Assembly: GCA_963846005.1 (NCBI GenBank) | Contig: CAWJUH010000003.1 | Span: forward strand, 1,612,001-1,676,000 | DNA from: CAVSUR01 sp963846005 | GTDB taxonomy: Bacteria; Actinomycetota; Actinomycetes; Streptosporangiales; Streptosporangiaceae | DNA: 64,000 nt | Reading direction: 5' to 3' | Shown here: in pieces, positions 18,936 through 26,814 of the stretch | Layout: each line of letters opens with the position of its first letter | Position numbering within the stretch: the stretch's first letter is position 1 | Position numbers and translations under genes: made by a program | Notes under the pieces: generated by a model | What the model was told of the DNA's origin: nothing | The model's input: the letters and a program-made list of their open reading frames with translations, nothing else | Database searches by the model: none

Positions 18936-19869
18936 CAAGGAGGCGGCACCGCGCCGCCGCAGCCCGGCGTACTCCAGCCGGGGCAGCGGCCAGGTCTACC
19001 TGATCCACTTTGACCAGCGGTACAAGCACGCGGGCCACTACTGCGGCTGGACAAACGATCTTGACGCCCGGCTTGCCGAGCACGCCGCCGGACGCGGTGC
19101 CCGGCTGATGAACGTGATCAAAGACGCGGGCATCACCTGGCGGATGGCCCGCACATGGGACGGCACCCGCACCCGGGAACGGCAGATCAAGACTCAGGGC
19201 GGCCTGAGCCGCTGCTGTCCCGAATGCGGAGTTACCCCGCGGACCGCACAGCCAGAGCCGCAGGCTCCCGCCCCCCAGTCCCCGCGACCTTCCGCGGCCG
19301 CCGCCGAGGTGCCTGCCTACGACTTCCGCGACTGGCCGGCATTAACCGCCGGGCTCACCGCCGCAGAGACCGCCGAACTGACCCGCCAGCTCGAGGACGG
19401 CCGCTGGGCCGCCTATCAGGCTGCCACGGAAGCCGCCACCGAGGGACTGGGCGCCGACTGGGCCGCCCGGTTCGACACCGCCACCGACGTCGACCTGGCC
19501 TGGCAGGCCGTCATCCGGCAGGCGCAGCAGCCAGAACAAGCCGGCCGCCAGCCGGCCCCATGCCCGAAGGAGGCACCCATGTCCGTACAGCCAACTGGAG
19601 GCCAGATGACCAGCGACTCGTCGGTGAAGTTCATAGAGCCGACTCGTGAGGAGCACCGGGCCCTGATACGCGAGCTGGACGCGGGCAAGGACGCCGCCGA
19701 AGGCGCAGCGCGCGAGGTCACCGGCAGCCCTGAGTACGGCTCGGCGAGGGCTATGGCCGCCGAGCTGGCCGACCTGGCCGAGGAGGAGCGCTGGGCCGAC
19801 CGGTGCCCTGACCCCTACGACGACCCCAAGTACCTGGATTACGAGCGGGAGCGGGAGGCCGGGTCATGA
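18922..19869 (+). CDS. GIY-YIG-like nuclease-domain protein
   Basis: About 315 residues from ATG 18922; ATG 18895 is an alternative. Residues about 20-85 contain VYLIHFDQRYKHAGHYCGWT and LDARLAEHAAGRGARL. The VYL...YCGWT pair corresponds to the GIY and YIG elements, and a Cys pair (RCCPECG) follows. The middle is a spacer; the last part (REEHRALIRELDAGKDAAEG, AELADLAEEERWADR) resembles the separate small protein at 20060. An internal ATG at 19579, shortly after an AAGGAGG, could start that part independently. Ends EREAGS with an ATGA coupling to the next gene. Confidence 0.65.
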   Translation: MRRPDKEAAPRRRSPAYSSRGSGQVYLIHFDQRYKHAGHYCGWTNDLDARLAEHAAGRGARLMNVIKDAGITWRMARTWDGTRTRERQIKTQGGLSRCCPECGVTPRTAQPEPQAPAPQSPRPSAAAAEVPAYDFRDWPALTAGLTAAETAELTRQLEDGRWAAYQAATEAATEGLGADWAARFDTATDVDLAWQAVIRQAQQPEQAGRQPAPCPKEAPMSVQPTGGQMTSDSSVKFIEPTREEHRALIRELDAGKDAAEGAAREVTGSPEYGSARAMAAELADLAEEERWADRCPDPYDDPKYLDYEREREAGS

Positions 19870-20063
19870 GCGGCGGCCGGATGGCCGTCACCGCGCACGC
19901 CGGTCACCTCGGATGTGAGTGCCCCTGCGGCGGCGCGCACCTGCGCCAGAAGTCCATAGACCGGCAGGCCGCGTCCCGCTCGGCCGCCGTGCGGTGGGTC
20001 GCGGCGTGGCGACAGGCCGAGCTAGACCGCCAGCGCGCCGCGGACCGGGAGGCCGGGTCATGA
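19866..20063 (+). CDS. Small hypothetical protein with Cys/His motif
   Basis: 65 residues. HLGCECPCGGAHLRQKS offers three Cys and two His for a small metal site; the rest is a basic helix ending DREAGS. ATG 19866 overlaps the preceding stop. It is preceded by the repeated GGGAGGCCGGGTC coupling sequence. Confidence 0.5.
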   Translation: MSGGRMAVTAHAGHLGCECPCGGAHLRQKSIDRQAASRSAAVRWVAAWRQAELDRQRAADREAGS

Positions 20064-20302
20064 GCGCGTCCATCGACTACGAGGACCGGGCAATTGTTGC
20101 CGACCTGGAGCTCGCCGAATCCCGGGCCTTGCTGCACGAGCTGGATGCCGCACAGTACGCCTCCGCCCGGGCAGCACGGGCAGCCGAGCCCGGCATAGAC
20201 GGGCGTGCCGCACGCGCAACCGCCTACGAGATAGCCGAGCTAGCCGAGGATGAGCGCTGGGCCGCGCTTACCCGGCATGCCGACCGCGAGGCCGGATCGT
20301 GA
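20060..20302 (+). CDS. Small hypothetical helical protein
   Basis: 80 residues, ATGA overlap upstream and GTGA overlap downstream. ESRALLHELDAAQYASARAA and YEIAELAEDERWAALTRHAD parallel the C-terminal part of the GIY-YIG-like protein at 18922-19869, so the two are paralogous modules. It ends HADREAGS. Function unknown. Confidence 0.55.
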   Translation: MSASIDYEDRAIVADLELAESRALLHELDAAQYASARAARAAEPGIDGRAARATAYEIAELAEDERWAALTRHADREAGS

Positions 20303-20469
20303 GCCCGGCCGAAGTCGCCGACTGGCTGTTCGGCGGGGCCCCGGCCGACTGCGGCCATCCGGACAAGGAGTTCGCCGGCTGGCAGCATCTGGCTGGCTGC
20401 TGCGATGCCTGTATCCAGCACCTCACCCGCGACCTGGCGGCCGCCCGGCAGCGCGAGGCCGGGCAGTGA
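20299..20469 (+). CDS. Tiny Cys/His protein
   Basis: 56 residues from GTG 20299 (MSPAEVADWLFGG). DCGHPDKE and LAGCCDACIQH supply four Cys and two His spaced like a small zinc ribbon. It overlaps its neighbours at both ends. The same coupling sequence (GCGAGGCCGG) precedes the start and recurs at the end. Confidence 0.5.
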   Translation: MSPAEVADWLFGGAPADCGHPDKEFAGWQHLAGCCDACIQHLTRDLAAARQREAGQ

Positions 20470-20950
20470 CCGCGGTCACGCCCGCAGGGGCCACGAACCG
20501 GCTGCGCGCCCTGGCCGCCCGGGGCTGATACCCGGCCGCCCTGGCACGTGCCACCGGGTTGCCTGCCGCAAAGGTGCGCGCGGTCCTGGCTGACGCGCAG
20601 GTCGCGGCCACCGCGGCAGCCCGGGCAAGGTCCGCCGCCGACGCGGCGGGATGGGCGCCGCCGATGGCCTGTGATGACGACCAGCTAGACGTCGGTCGCC
20701 CAGCGGACGGGTGGCAGCGGAAGCGCGCACCATCCCCGCCGAGGCGGTGGCCGAGGACGTGGCCTGGCTGCGCCGGTTCGGCGGCTTCCGCGACGCCAGC
20801 ACGGCGGCACTGGCGGCCAGGATCGGCTGCACCGCCGCCCGGCTGGAGCGGGCGCTCCAGCGCGCCGCTGTGCGCGATTCTGCGGGCCGCGGCGCCGGGC
20901 CCGCCCATGAGCCGCAGGACAGGGCCGAGGACCTGGAGGTGGCCATCTGA
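20466..20950 (+). pseudogene. HTH-domain protein, broken by a stop and a frameshift
   Basis: From GTG 20466 the protein reads NRLRALAARG and then meets TGA at 20526-20528. In the same frame it resumes YPAALARATGLPAAKVRAVL, a typical helix-turn-helix, so the TGA probably replaced TGG. A later part (VAEDVAWLRRFGGFRDAST, LAARIGCTAARLERAL), again HTH-like, is in another frame with the switch near 20690-20710. Corrected length is about 161 residues. As it stands only a 20-residue peptide is made from the upstream start. Confidence 0.55.
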
Positions 20951-21150
20951 TGGGCGCAGCGAGGCCGTCGCTGCCTTACTGGCCAGCCAGCGCAAGGAGG
21001 GCTGCCGGGTGCGATCAGCGCGCCGTGGCGGCCCTAGATCACCGATCCCGGAGGAGGACGGAATCCATGCAGGAAACGATCTCGCAAGCAGCACCGGAGC
21101 GTGGGGCATGACCACCATGGACGTGGCCGCCAGGATCGCCGCGGTACACG

Positions 21151-21654
21151 ATGCACACGCAGCTGCAGGCCGAGCGGGAGGTGCCGGAGGGAGTGCTTGA
21201 CTTCTCGGCCATGCCGACCCATGAGGCGCGGATGATCGCCGCGGCCGGGCACGGCGGGCTGCGCGTTACTGACGATGACGGAGAACTGGCCCGGATCCCC
21301 GCGCCGTGCTGGTCGGCGCTCCTGAGCTTGTACGACAGCACGCTCATCCTCGCCCCGGGCCTAGATGACACGGACCTGCGGGCAGAGGTAATTGCCTTCG
21401 GCGTAGCGGTGGCGGTGGCCGCGGCCGACTGCGGGCCGGACGGCGGTCCCCTGGTCGCCGCACCCGCCGGCTGGCTCGCCATCCTGCCGGAGCGCCAAGG
21501 GGGGCCTGAGACCGGTCCCGGCCGTCTGGCCCGGGAAATGCTGAACCGCGGCGCCGAGCTTGCCGGCGACCCGGCACGGTTCACCGGGCCGGTCCAGTTC
21601 AAGATGCATATCCCGGCCGCTGAGGACCTTGCGTTCTCCGCGGCGGGCAGCTGA
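21151..21654 (+). CDS. Hypothetical protein
   Basis: 167 residues (MHTQLQAEREVPEGVLDFSA, then GLRVTDDDGELARIPAPCWS). It is soluble and acidic, with no recognised motif. A short upstream frame from ATG 21108 (MTTMDVAARIAAVHDAH) reads into it out of phase and may be its true N-terminus after an indel near 21150. The preceding 200 bases otherwise hold only a 14-codon ORF at 21067-21111. Last plus-strand gene of the operon-like run. Confidence 0.5.
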   Translation: MHTQLQAEREVPEGVLDFSAMPTHEARMIAAAGHGGLRVTDDDGELARIPAPCWSALLSLYDSTLILAPGLDDTDLRAEVIAFGVAVAVAAADCGPDGGPLVAAPAGWLAILPERQGGPETGPGRLAREMLNRGAELAGDPARFTGPVQFKMHIPAAEDLAFSAAGS

Positions 21655-21679
21655 GTACCTCACCAGAGCGCCCCGCTGG

Positions 21680-21958
21680 CTACGGCTGGCGGGGCGCCTG
21701 CTCTGTCCGGCCGCCGCCGTACTCGCGGGTGAAGCCCTGGCGGCGTGCGTCGGCCTGAATAGTGCGCGGAGTCCGCTCGCCGCGGTGACGGTCCAGCGCG
21801 GTGAGTGCATCCAGCTCAGATCGGCACGGGCCGCGGGCGGCGCGCGCAGTGGCTGGCAGCTCGGCCAGCGTCAGGTCATCAGCATCACCGCAGTCCGGGC
21901 AGACGATCTCCCATTCGGCGTCTGCCAGGATGCCGGCGATTTCGCCAAGGGGCCGCAT
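21680..21958 (-). CDS. Small CPxCG zinc-finger-like protein
   Basis: 92 residues from ATG 21958 (MRPLGEIAGILADAEWEIVC). The motif CPDCGDADD plus a later Cys may bind metal. The open frame extends upstream to 22084 but that extension looks non-coding. It is convergent with the operon ending at 21654. Function unknown. Confidence 0.45.
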   Translation of the reverse strand: MRPLGEIAGILADAEWEIVCPDCGDADDLTLAELPATARAARGPCRSELDALTALDRHRGERTPRTIQADARRQGFTREYGGGRTEQAPRQP

Positions 21959-22008
21959 TCGGACGTGTGCGGTTCTGCCATGTCCGGCCTTACCGGGAGG
22001 CGGGGTAG

Positions 22009-22191
22009 TCAGGGCCTGATTGTGCCTGAAACCATGCGTGGTCGTGCTGAGGCTTCCGGCGGGCACATCAGCTGCGTGGCCCACGCGAGCTTGTGGCGCG
22101 GGATCAACTCGATCCCGGCTGCCTGCATCTGCCTCGTGCGCTCACGTCCTGCCTCGCGGGCTGCGGTGACGGTCGGGTCCTCGCTCATCAT
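22009..22191 (-). CDS. Small hypothetical protein
   Basis: 60 residues, MMSEDPTVTAAREAGRERTR and then ELIPRHKLAWATQLMCPPE. It precedes the 21680-21958 gene on the same strand. An indel could join the two into one protein, since the frames overlap between 22009 and 22084. No strong ribosome-binding site is seen, so the call is tentative. Confidence 0.35.
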   Translation of the reverse strand: MMSEDPTVTAAREAGRERTRQMQAAGIELIPRHKLAWATQLMCPPEASARPRMVSGTIRP

Positions 22192-22424
22192 GACCGGTAA
22201 TCGGCCTGGCAGCAGCGGACGCTACCTGGCACATGCCGGATCACCCTCATGGGTGTCAGCGCCGCGGCGGCGGGTGGCGCCCACTAGGACACCGAGTACG
22301 GCGGGCAGCGCGGATCGCGTCCCAGTGCCTGTGCAGGCGGGTCACGCATGCCCTATGCGACCATAACGCTAAGTGACGCTACGCGCACAGCACGGGGCAA
22401 GCGCTGGCGCGGCAACGATGGGGG

Positions 22425-22898
22425 ATGACCATGAAGAGAGCTCTTACCGTGCTACTAGCCGCTGCGGCGCTGATCCTGACTGTGGCACCAGCGGCCAGCG
22501 CGCACCGCCTGTACTACCGGGCGCCGTCGATGGAGGGCAGGTATGGCTACCACCCGCGGGTCCGGCCGCACAAGTTCTACTTCTTCAACCGCGGCCCGGC
22601 GGTCTGGCTGCATGGCCTCCGCTGGCAGCATTGGGGGCGCACTGGGGCTGAGGGAACGGGCCACCTCAAGAGCTGCGACGACGGCCGGTGCTACAACCTC
22701 GGCCATCACGTCTCAATACGGTTCTACGACCCGACGCCCTTCGGCACGAACGCGCCGCCGCACATCTTCCAGGTCGCCACGATCCGCGGCTCCCGCAACC
22801 TCTGCGCCCGCGGGACGCACAAGGTGACGCTCATCTACGAGTTCTCCACCGCGGTAAACCCATACGGCCAGTGGACCTGCCGGTCCAGCGGACAGTAG
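22425..22898 (+). CDS. Small secreted protein
   Basis: 157 residues. A classical signal peptide (MTMKRALTVLLAAAALILTV, cleavage after ASA near residue 26) is followed by an exported domain rich in aromatic residues (HRLYYRAP, FYFFNRGPAVWLHGLRWQHW) with four Cys that could form two disulfides. ATG 22425 or 22431 can start it. No family recognised. It stands alone between small minus-strand genes and a phage relic. Confidence 0.65.
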   Translation: MTMKRALTVLLAAAALILTVAPAASAHRLYYRAPSMEGRYGYHPRVRPHKFYFFNRGPAVWLHGLRWQHWGRTGAEGTGHLKSCDDGRCYNLGHHVSIRFYDPTPFGTNAPPHIFQVATIRGSRNLCARGTHKVTLIYEFSTAVNPYGQWTCRSSGQ

Positions 22899-22943
22899 CG
22901 CCAAAGCCGGAGTGGCCGGGCCCCGCCGCTACGGAAGCCGCGG

Positions 22944-23602
22944 TCAGAAGACCGGCTGCTCCGAGTTCCACTGCGCGGATGAGGACGCGCACCTTGCAGT
23001 GGATTTGAGCGTGGTCCCGAGCATTCCACCGGTCTGCGCGGGTGCGGATCTGGCCGCCTGGAGCAGCGGGGCGAGCAGGCTGACGTGCTGTGCGATCTGG
23101 CCGAGCAGCCCCTCAGCGTTAGTGGTGCCAATCCCGGACAAGTTCTGGGCAAGCGCTTGCGCGGCTGCCGGCGTGCCAGCGGCGGGCGCGATGCTGTACG
23201 TCCCGGCGCCGGATGGGACGCCCGAGTAGGTGAACCGCCCGCCCCGTTCGTGGCGCCGAGGCCGCCTGTGCCGCCGCCGGTGAAGTCACCGCCGCCGAAC
23301 GTCACCGGGGCGCCGGGGATCGTCCCCACGAACTGGCCCGATGGCGTTGTGGTGGTGCCCGTCCCGCTTTCCGTCCCCGTGCCAGTGCCGGTGCCGGTGC
23401 CGGTGGACGGGGGAGAGCCGCCGTACTTCGTCCCCGGGAGTTCTCCGGTGAGCGCGCGGAGCAGCTTGATCTCCTTCGCCAGCTGAGCCTCGCGCGCCCC
23501 GGTGGCCTTCCGGTAGGCAGCCAGCTTCTGCTTGTCCGCGGCGAGGAGCTTCTCCACCCCGACGATCCACGAATCGCGGCGTCGGGGTGCTGGAGCAGTC
23601 AC
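22944..23602 (-). pseudogene. Phage tail-associated protein relic
   Basis: Begins at GTG 23602, overlapping the stop of the tape-measure relic (GTGA). It reads WIVGVEKLLAADKQKLAAYR and KEIKLLRALTGELPGTKYGG, then a Gly/Thr-rich linker (GTGTGTGTESGTGTTTT) and GGGDFTGGGTGG. Near 23225-23235 the frame changes to GRFTYSGVPSGAGTYSIAP, then NLSGIGTTNAEGLLGQIAQH, ending EQPVF at 22944. The order, a coiled-coil protein directly after the tape measure, is phage-like. Frameshifted and isolated from other phage genes. Confidence 0.55.
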
Positions 23603-23990
23603 AGTTCCTCGCGGTCAATCGGCGCCTGGAGTGCCGACGCCCCTTTCGCTGCGGTTTTCTTCGCGTTCAGCTGCGCGACGAGCTTCGCCAGTTCCGCGAG
23701 GTCCTTCGCGTTGGCCTTGGTGCCCTTCGCGTAGCCGGGCAGGGCCGATGGACGACAGGACCCGGCTGGTGACTTGGTTCGGCAGGACCGTTTCCCCGCC
23801 GTGCATCATCACCAGCTCAGCGCCGCGCTCCCCGACGACCGCCCAGCCGGGTGCCGCACCGGGAGTGCCCTTGGCGTACCAGCCGGAGGACATCTCATGC
23901 GCCCACGCGTTCTGCGGGGTGCCGTAGCGGGCCTGGATCCGGGGAGCGCCTGCTGGATGCCGTAGGCGCCCGCCGAAGCGGGGCGACCGC
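23599..23990 (-). pseudogene. 3' end of a phage tail tape-measure protein
   Basis: Reading leftward: IQARYGTPQNAWAHE, then WYAKGTPGAAPGWAVVGERG and LVMMHGGETVLPN. This is the characteristic C-terminal signature of actinophage tape-measure proteins that carry a transglycosylase-like segment. After VLSSIG one extra C near 23745 shifts the frame; corrected it continues LPGYAKGTKANAKDLAELAK to the stop at 23599. Upstream of about 23990 the homology is lost (SASGRP...AYGIQQAL is only partly in frame). This is a decayed prophage piece inside the element. Confidence 0.7.
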
Positions 23991-24061
23991 TGGCACTCCC
24001 AGACCGTCAGCCGCGTGCTTGCGCGTTCGGGCGGCGGACCGTTAGAAGATTATCCCAAGCG

Positions 24062-24713
24062 CTAAGGTTTCCATGCCGTCTCGAACATCCCGTCCCAGCC
24101 GGTCGAAGGATCGGGTCCGAGGCTCAATACATGGCCAGGATGAGCAAGCTTGTAGTACTTCTTGTAAAGATCACTAATCGTGTCGATACTCTTGTCGAGA
24201 TCGCCCCAGGTCATTGTAGGCAGTTGATTATCGCGACTGGGGTTAGCCAAGTGGGCCAGTGACTGGTCAACCACAGTCTTCGCCATCAGCCTCTTTTACG
24301 AGCCGATCGCTGTCCGCCTTGACCAGGGACTTAACCACCTGCTGTTGCCCACCGGGCGCAAAGGTGTCGAACTCCTTCGCCAGCGACGCAGCATAAGCGT
24401 TCTGAGCCACTTCACCGGCGAACCAGCTGTGGGTAGCCAGGCTGGGTTTACGCGCCAGTGCATCAAGCGAGCGCCGAAGGCTCACGACATCCTGACGAAT
24501 GTCGACCTGGCGCCGGACAGCGACGAGCTGACAGACCGAGTAACACTGGGTCAGCCAGTTCTCTGTGAATCCCGATCGGTTAATGGCTGGGTTCGTTTCG
24601 ATCATGCTGCGGATCTCACGCCAGACGAGGCGGAGTGTGATGAGACCCATCACCTCGTTCTGCAAATGGTCGAACTGATCTCGCCATTGTTGCCACTCTG
24701 AGGAGTTAGTCAC
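24062..24713 (-). pseudogene. HEPN/AbiU2-like protein, frameshifted
   Basis: About 216 residues after removing one extra G near 24290. The N-terminal part (SSEWQQWRDQFDHLQNEVMG, then WREIRSMIETNPAINRSGF) leads to LVAVRRQVDIRQDVVSLRRS. The C-terminal part reads KELMAKTVVDQSLAHLANPS, then WGDLDKSIDTISDLYKKYYK and WDGMFETAW. This pattern (VRRQ.D...SL, ...AH, DLD..ID, W..MF...W) matches AbiU2-like HEPN proteins as I remember them. DQSLAH is the expected HEPN catalytic-loop region, but the usual R-x4-6-H arginine is not obvious. Base composition is clearly less GC-rich than flanking genes. It sits 53 bases downstream of an HsdR-N-like nuclease gene. HEPN proteins are often RNases in abortive infection. 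Confidence 0.6.
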
Positions 24714-24766
24714 TGACGCACTGTAGTACGCCGCAGCTGTATGGCCAGGTGCACTCGGACAACTGT

Positions 24767-25630
24767 TTACTTTCTGCCTGGGAGCACCTCTGGCCGAATC
24801 ACGGTTGACAGCAGCAGCTCGTGTAGCTCCGTGGTATCGATGCTGTGCCGGGTCTGGCGTCGAAGCTCCTTGCGGATCTCCTCCAGCATCCGCTCCCCGG
24901 TAATGACCGACGCAAGGGACTTCGCCGAAGTCGCGGACTTGACCTTCCAGAGCTCATCGATCGCGCGGTGCCGGAAAGCTTCCTTTGACAGGTAGAACAA
25001 GGTGGCCGCCTTGTGGGCGGGGCCGCCTTCGCCGAGCAGGTCCGCCTCCAACGCCAGGTCCAGGATGACCGGGCGGCCCATGGTCAGGTGCCACAGTTGC
25101 CAGACTTGGCCGTTGGTGAGGATCATCCATTCGACGCCCTCGTTGACGGAGTACATCTCTACTTGATGCAGATGCTTGGCGCCCAGCTTGGTGGTGCAGC
25201 GCTTGACTTCCACGAACGCGATCAGCTGCTTGGCGATCCGCAGGCCGTAGTCGGCGAACTCTCCTTTGACCAGGTACTCCATGGTCAGGTCCTCGAACTT
25301 GTCCCAGCCGAGGCCCTCGCACAAGAAGTCGGTCACTAGTACCCGGGTGTCTCCCTCGTTGGCGTCCCGGGCGATCAGTGCTTCCACTGGCTTGGTGTAG
25401 CGGCGGACTGCCGTCCGAGTCCTGTCCCGGGCGACGGTCTCCCACTTGGGCTGCGACCGCGGCGGCGGCTTCCTGGGCTGAGCTACCAACGGCGTTTCCA
25501 ACTCGCCGGTCACAACCTCAGTTATCCCGCCTTTGCCCGCATTCGCGGGCACAGGCTTTTCACCCATCATCATGGAGTCCCCCGGGTCCAGCGCGAGCCT
25601 GAGGGGCTTAACGCTACCCAGCGCAGTCAC
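24767..25630 (-). CDS. HsdR N-terminal-like PD-(D/E)xK protein
   Basis: 287 residues as an open frame from GTG 25630; ATG 25573 (MMMGEKPVPANAG) is an alternative start. PKWETVARDRTRTAVRRYTK begins the conserved domain. The nuclease core is seen in LVTDFLCEGLGWDKFEDLT, EFADYGLRIAKQLIAFVEVK (Asp, then E-x-K) and VEMYSVNEGVEWMILTNG. This is the stand-alone HSDR_N-type domain, without helicase or specificity subunits. In type I restriction enzymes it cleaves DNA. Here it is followed by a HEPN/AbiU2-like gene on the same strand, suggesting a two-gene defence-like cassette. Confidence 0.75.
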   Translation of the reverse strand: MTALGSVKPLRLALDPGDSMMMGEKPVPANAGKGGITEVVTGELETPLVAQPRKPPPRSQPKWETVARDRTRTAVRRYTKPVEALIARDANEGDTRVLVTDFLCEGLGWDKFEDLTMEYLVKGEFADYGLRIAKQLIAFVEVKRCTTKLGAKHLHQVEMYSVNEGVEWMILTNGQVWQLWHLTMGRPVILDLALEADLLGEGGPAHKAATLFYLSKEAFRHRAIDELWKVKSATSAKSLASVITGERMLEEIRKELRRQTRHSIDTTELHELLLSTVIRPEVLPGRK

Positions 25631-25705
25631 TCGTGTACGGCGAACATGGCTGGCTGTCCGGTCCGGACCCAGCCGGTCAGGCGCCTGCGGGGCGTGAGGG
25701 GTTAG

Positions 25706-25822
25706 TTAGTCGTCCGGTGTAGGCGTTCCCCAGCCGGCGCTCTTCCGGCAGTAACCCTCGCCCTGGCGTTTCTTCGCGCCGCACAACGCTCCATGACCTG
25801 GCCGCGAGATGCGGCCGTCCAT
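25706..25822 (-). CDS. Tiny Cys-containing phage-type protein
   Basis: 38 residues from ATG 25822: GHGALCGAKKRQGEGYCRKS and then AGWGTPTPDD. The CGAKxRxGxxC...AGWGT pattern recalls the start of small actinophage proteins that continue GRCKLHGG. Here the chain stops after AGWGTPTPDD, so it may be a truncated relic. No strong ribosome-binding site. Confidence 0.4.
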   Translation of the reverse strand: MDGRISRPGHGALCGAKKRQGEGYCRKSAGWGTPTPDD

Positions 25823-25839
25823 GACCTGATCGGCAGGGC

Positions 25840-26040
25840 TCACGATCCGCGTCCCTCCCGCCGAGCCGCTTCGGCGCGCAGCCGGATCAGCTGCTGGAGC
25901 TTGCGCAGGTACCCGACACGTTCAGTGAAACCCCGCAGCTGTGCCTGCGCCTCGCCGTACCGGTCCAGTGCGGCGTCCTCACCAGGCGTCCCGCGGGCGT
26001 CCAGCCAGTCCTGCCCGGTCACGTACTGGCGCACCCGCAT
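25840..26040 (-). CDS. Small coiled-coil protein
   Basis: 66 residues from ATG 26040 (MRVRQYVTGQDWLDARGTPG); the frame extends to 26094. The second half (YLRKLQQLIRLRAEAARREG) is a charged helix. It lies 17 bases upstream of the tiny protein at 25706-25822 on the same strand. Family unknown. Confidence 0.45.
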   Translation of the reverse strand: MRVRQYVTGQDWLDARGTPGEDAALDRYGEAQAQLRGFTERVGYLRKLQQLIRLRAEAARREGRGS

Positions 26041-26300
26041 CAGAAGCCGCCCCACCACGTTACGCTGACCTGCGCAGACATGCGACGATGCCACTGCAGG
26101 TCACTCGGTCGGGGCGGCTTCTTAGTTTCCTGCAACCTCAGCCGTTTTTCAGGCGGCCAGAGTGCCGCGGATCTGCCGGATTCCGCTCCCTGGTGTAGCC
26201 GGTCAGCTTCACCACTTCGTTCTGCCGGATACCCCTCGGCCGCGGGGCCACGTCCGCGTCTTATCGCACCGAAGAGCGCGCAGCAGGGCAGAATCGCGAC

Positions 26301-26754
26301 ATGCTCGCCGACACCTTGTCGATTGTCGCCCTCCTGATTGCTGGAGCGTCGCTCGCCTGGCAAGTGATGACATGGCGTCGCAGTGGGGCGATCGTCGAGG
26401 TCAAGGTGGCTGCTTCGATGCCTACCTACGGGACGGGGCCGAGTACCCAAGTTGGTGGCCCGCACGTCACGGTCATCGCGGCGAACAAGGGCCGGGCGGC
26501 CGTGACGGTCGATAACTGGGGGGCTCAGGCTTCCGGACGGCAGCCATCTAGCGATCATGGAGCAGGTTTCCTGGTCGTCGCCCATACCCCTGCGCCTTGA
26601 GCCCGGTGCGAGCGGCAAGTGGTACGTGGAGACCAGGGCAGTGACTGAGTCCTGCCAACAGCAGGGCGTGAGATACCAAGATCTGATGGCCTACGTCTCG
26701 CTCGGCGACGGCCGCGAAGCTGAAGCTAGGACGTCCGGCATCGGATGGAAATAG
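26301..26754 (+). pseudogene. Single-pass membrane-anchored protein, frameshifted
   Basis: ATG 26301 begins MLADTLSIVALLIAGASLAW, one N-terminal membrane helix, followed by VEVKVAASMPTYG and HVTVIAANKGRAAVTVDNWG, a beta-rich extracytoplasmic-type domain. The frame shifts at a run of six G (26518-26523). With five G it continues GLRLPDGSHLAIMEQVSWSS and LRLEPGASGKWYVETRA to TSGIGWK. Corrected length is about 150 residues. Function unknown. Confidence 0.55.
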
Positions 26755-26814
26755 ACGGTAAGCGCCCGATGCAGTGCCCGACAGCCTTGCGGCTTGTGCG
26801 CTAGTTTTCGCGAC

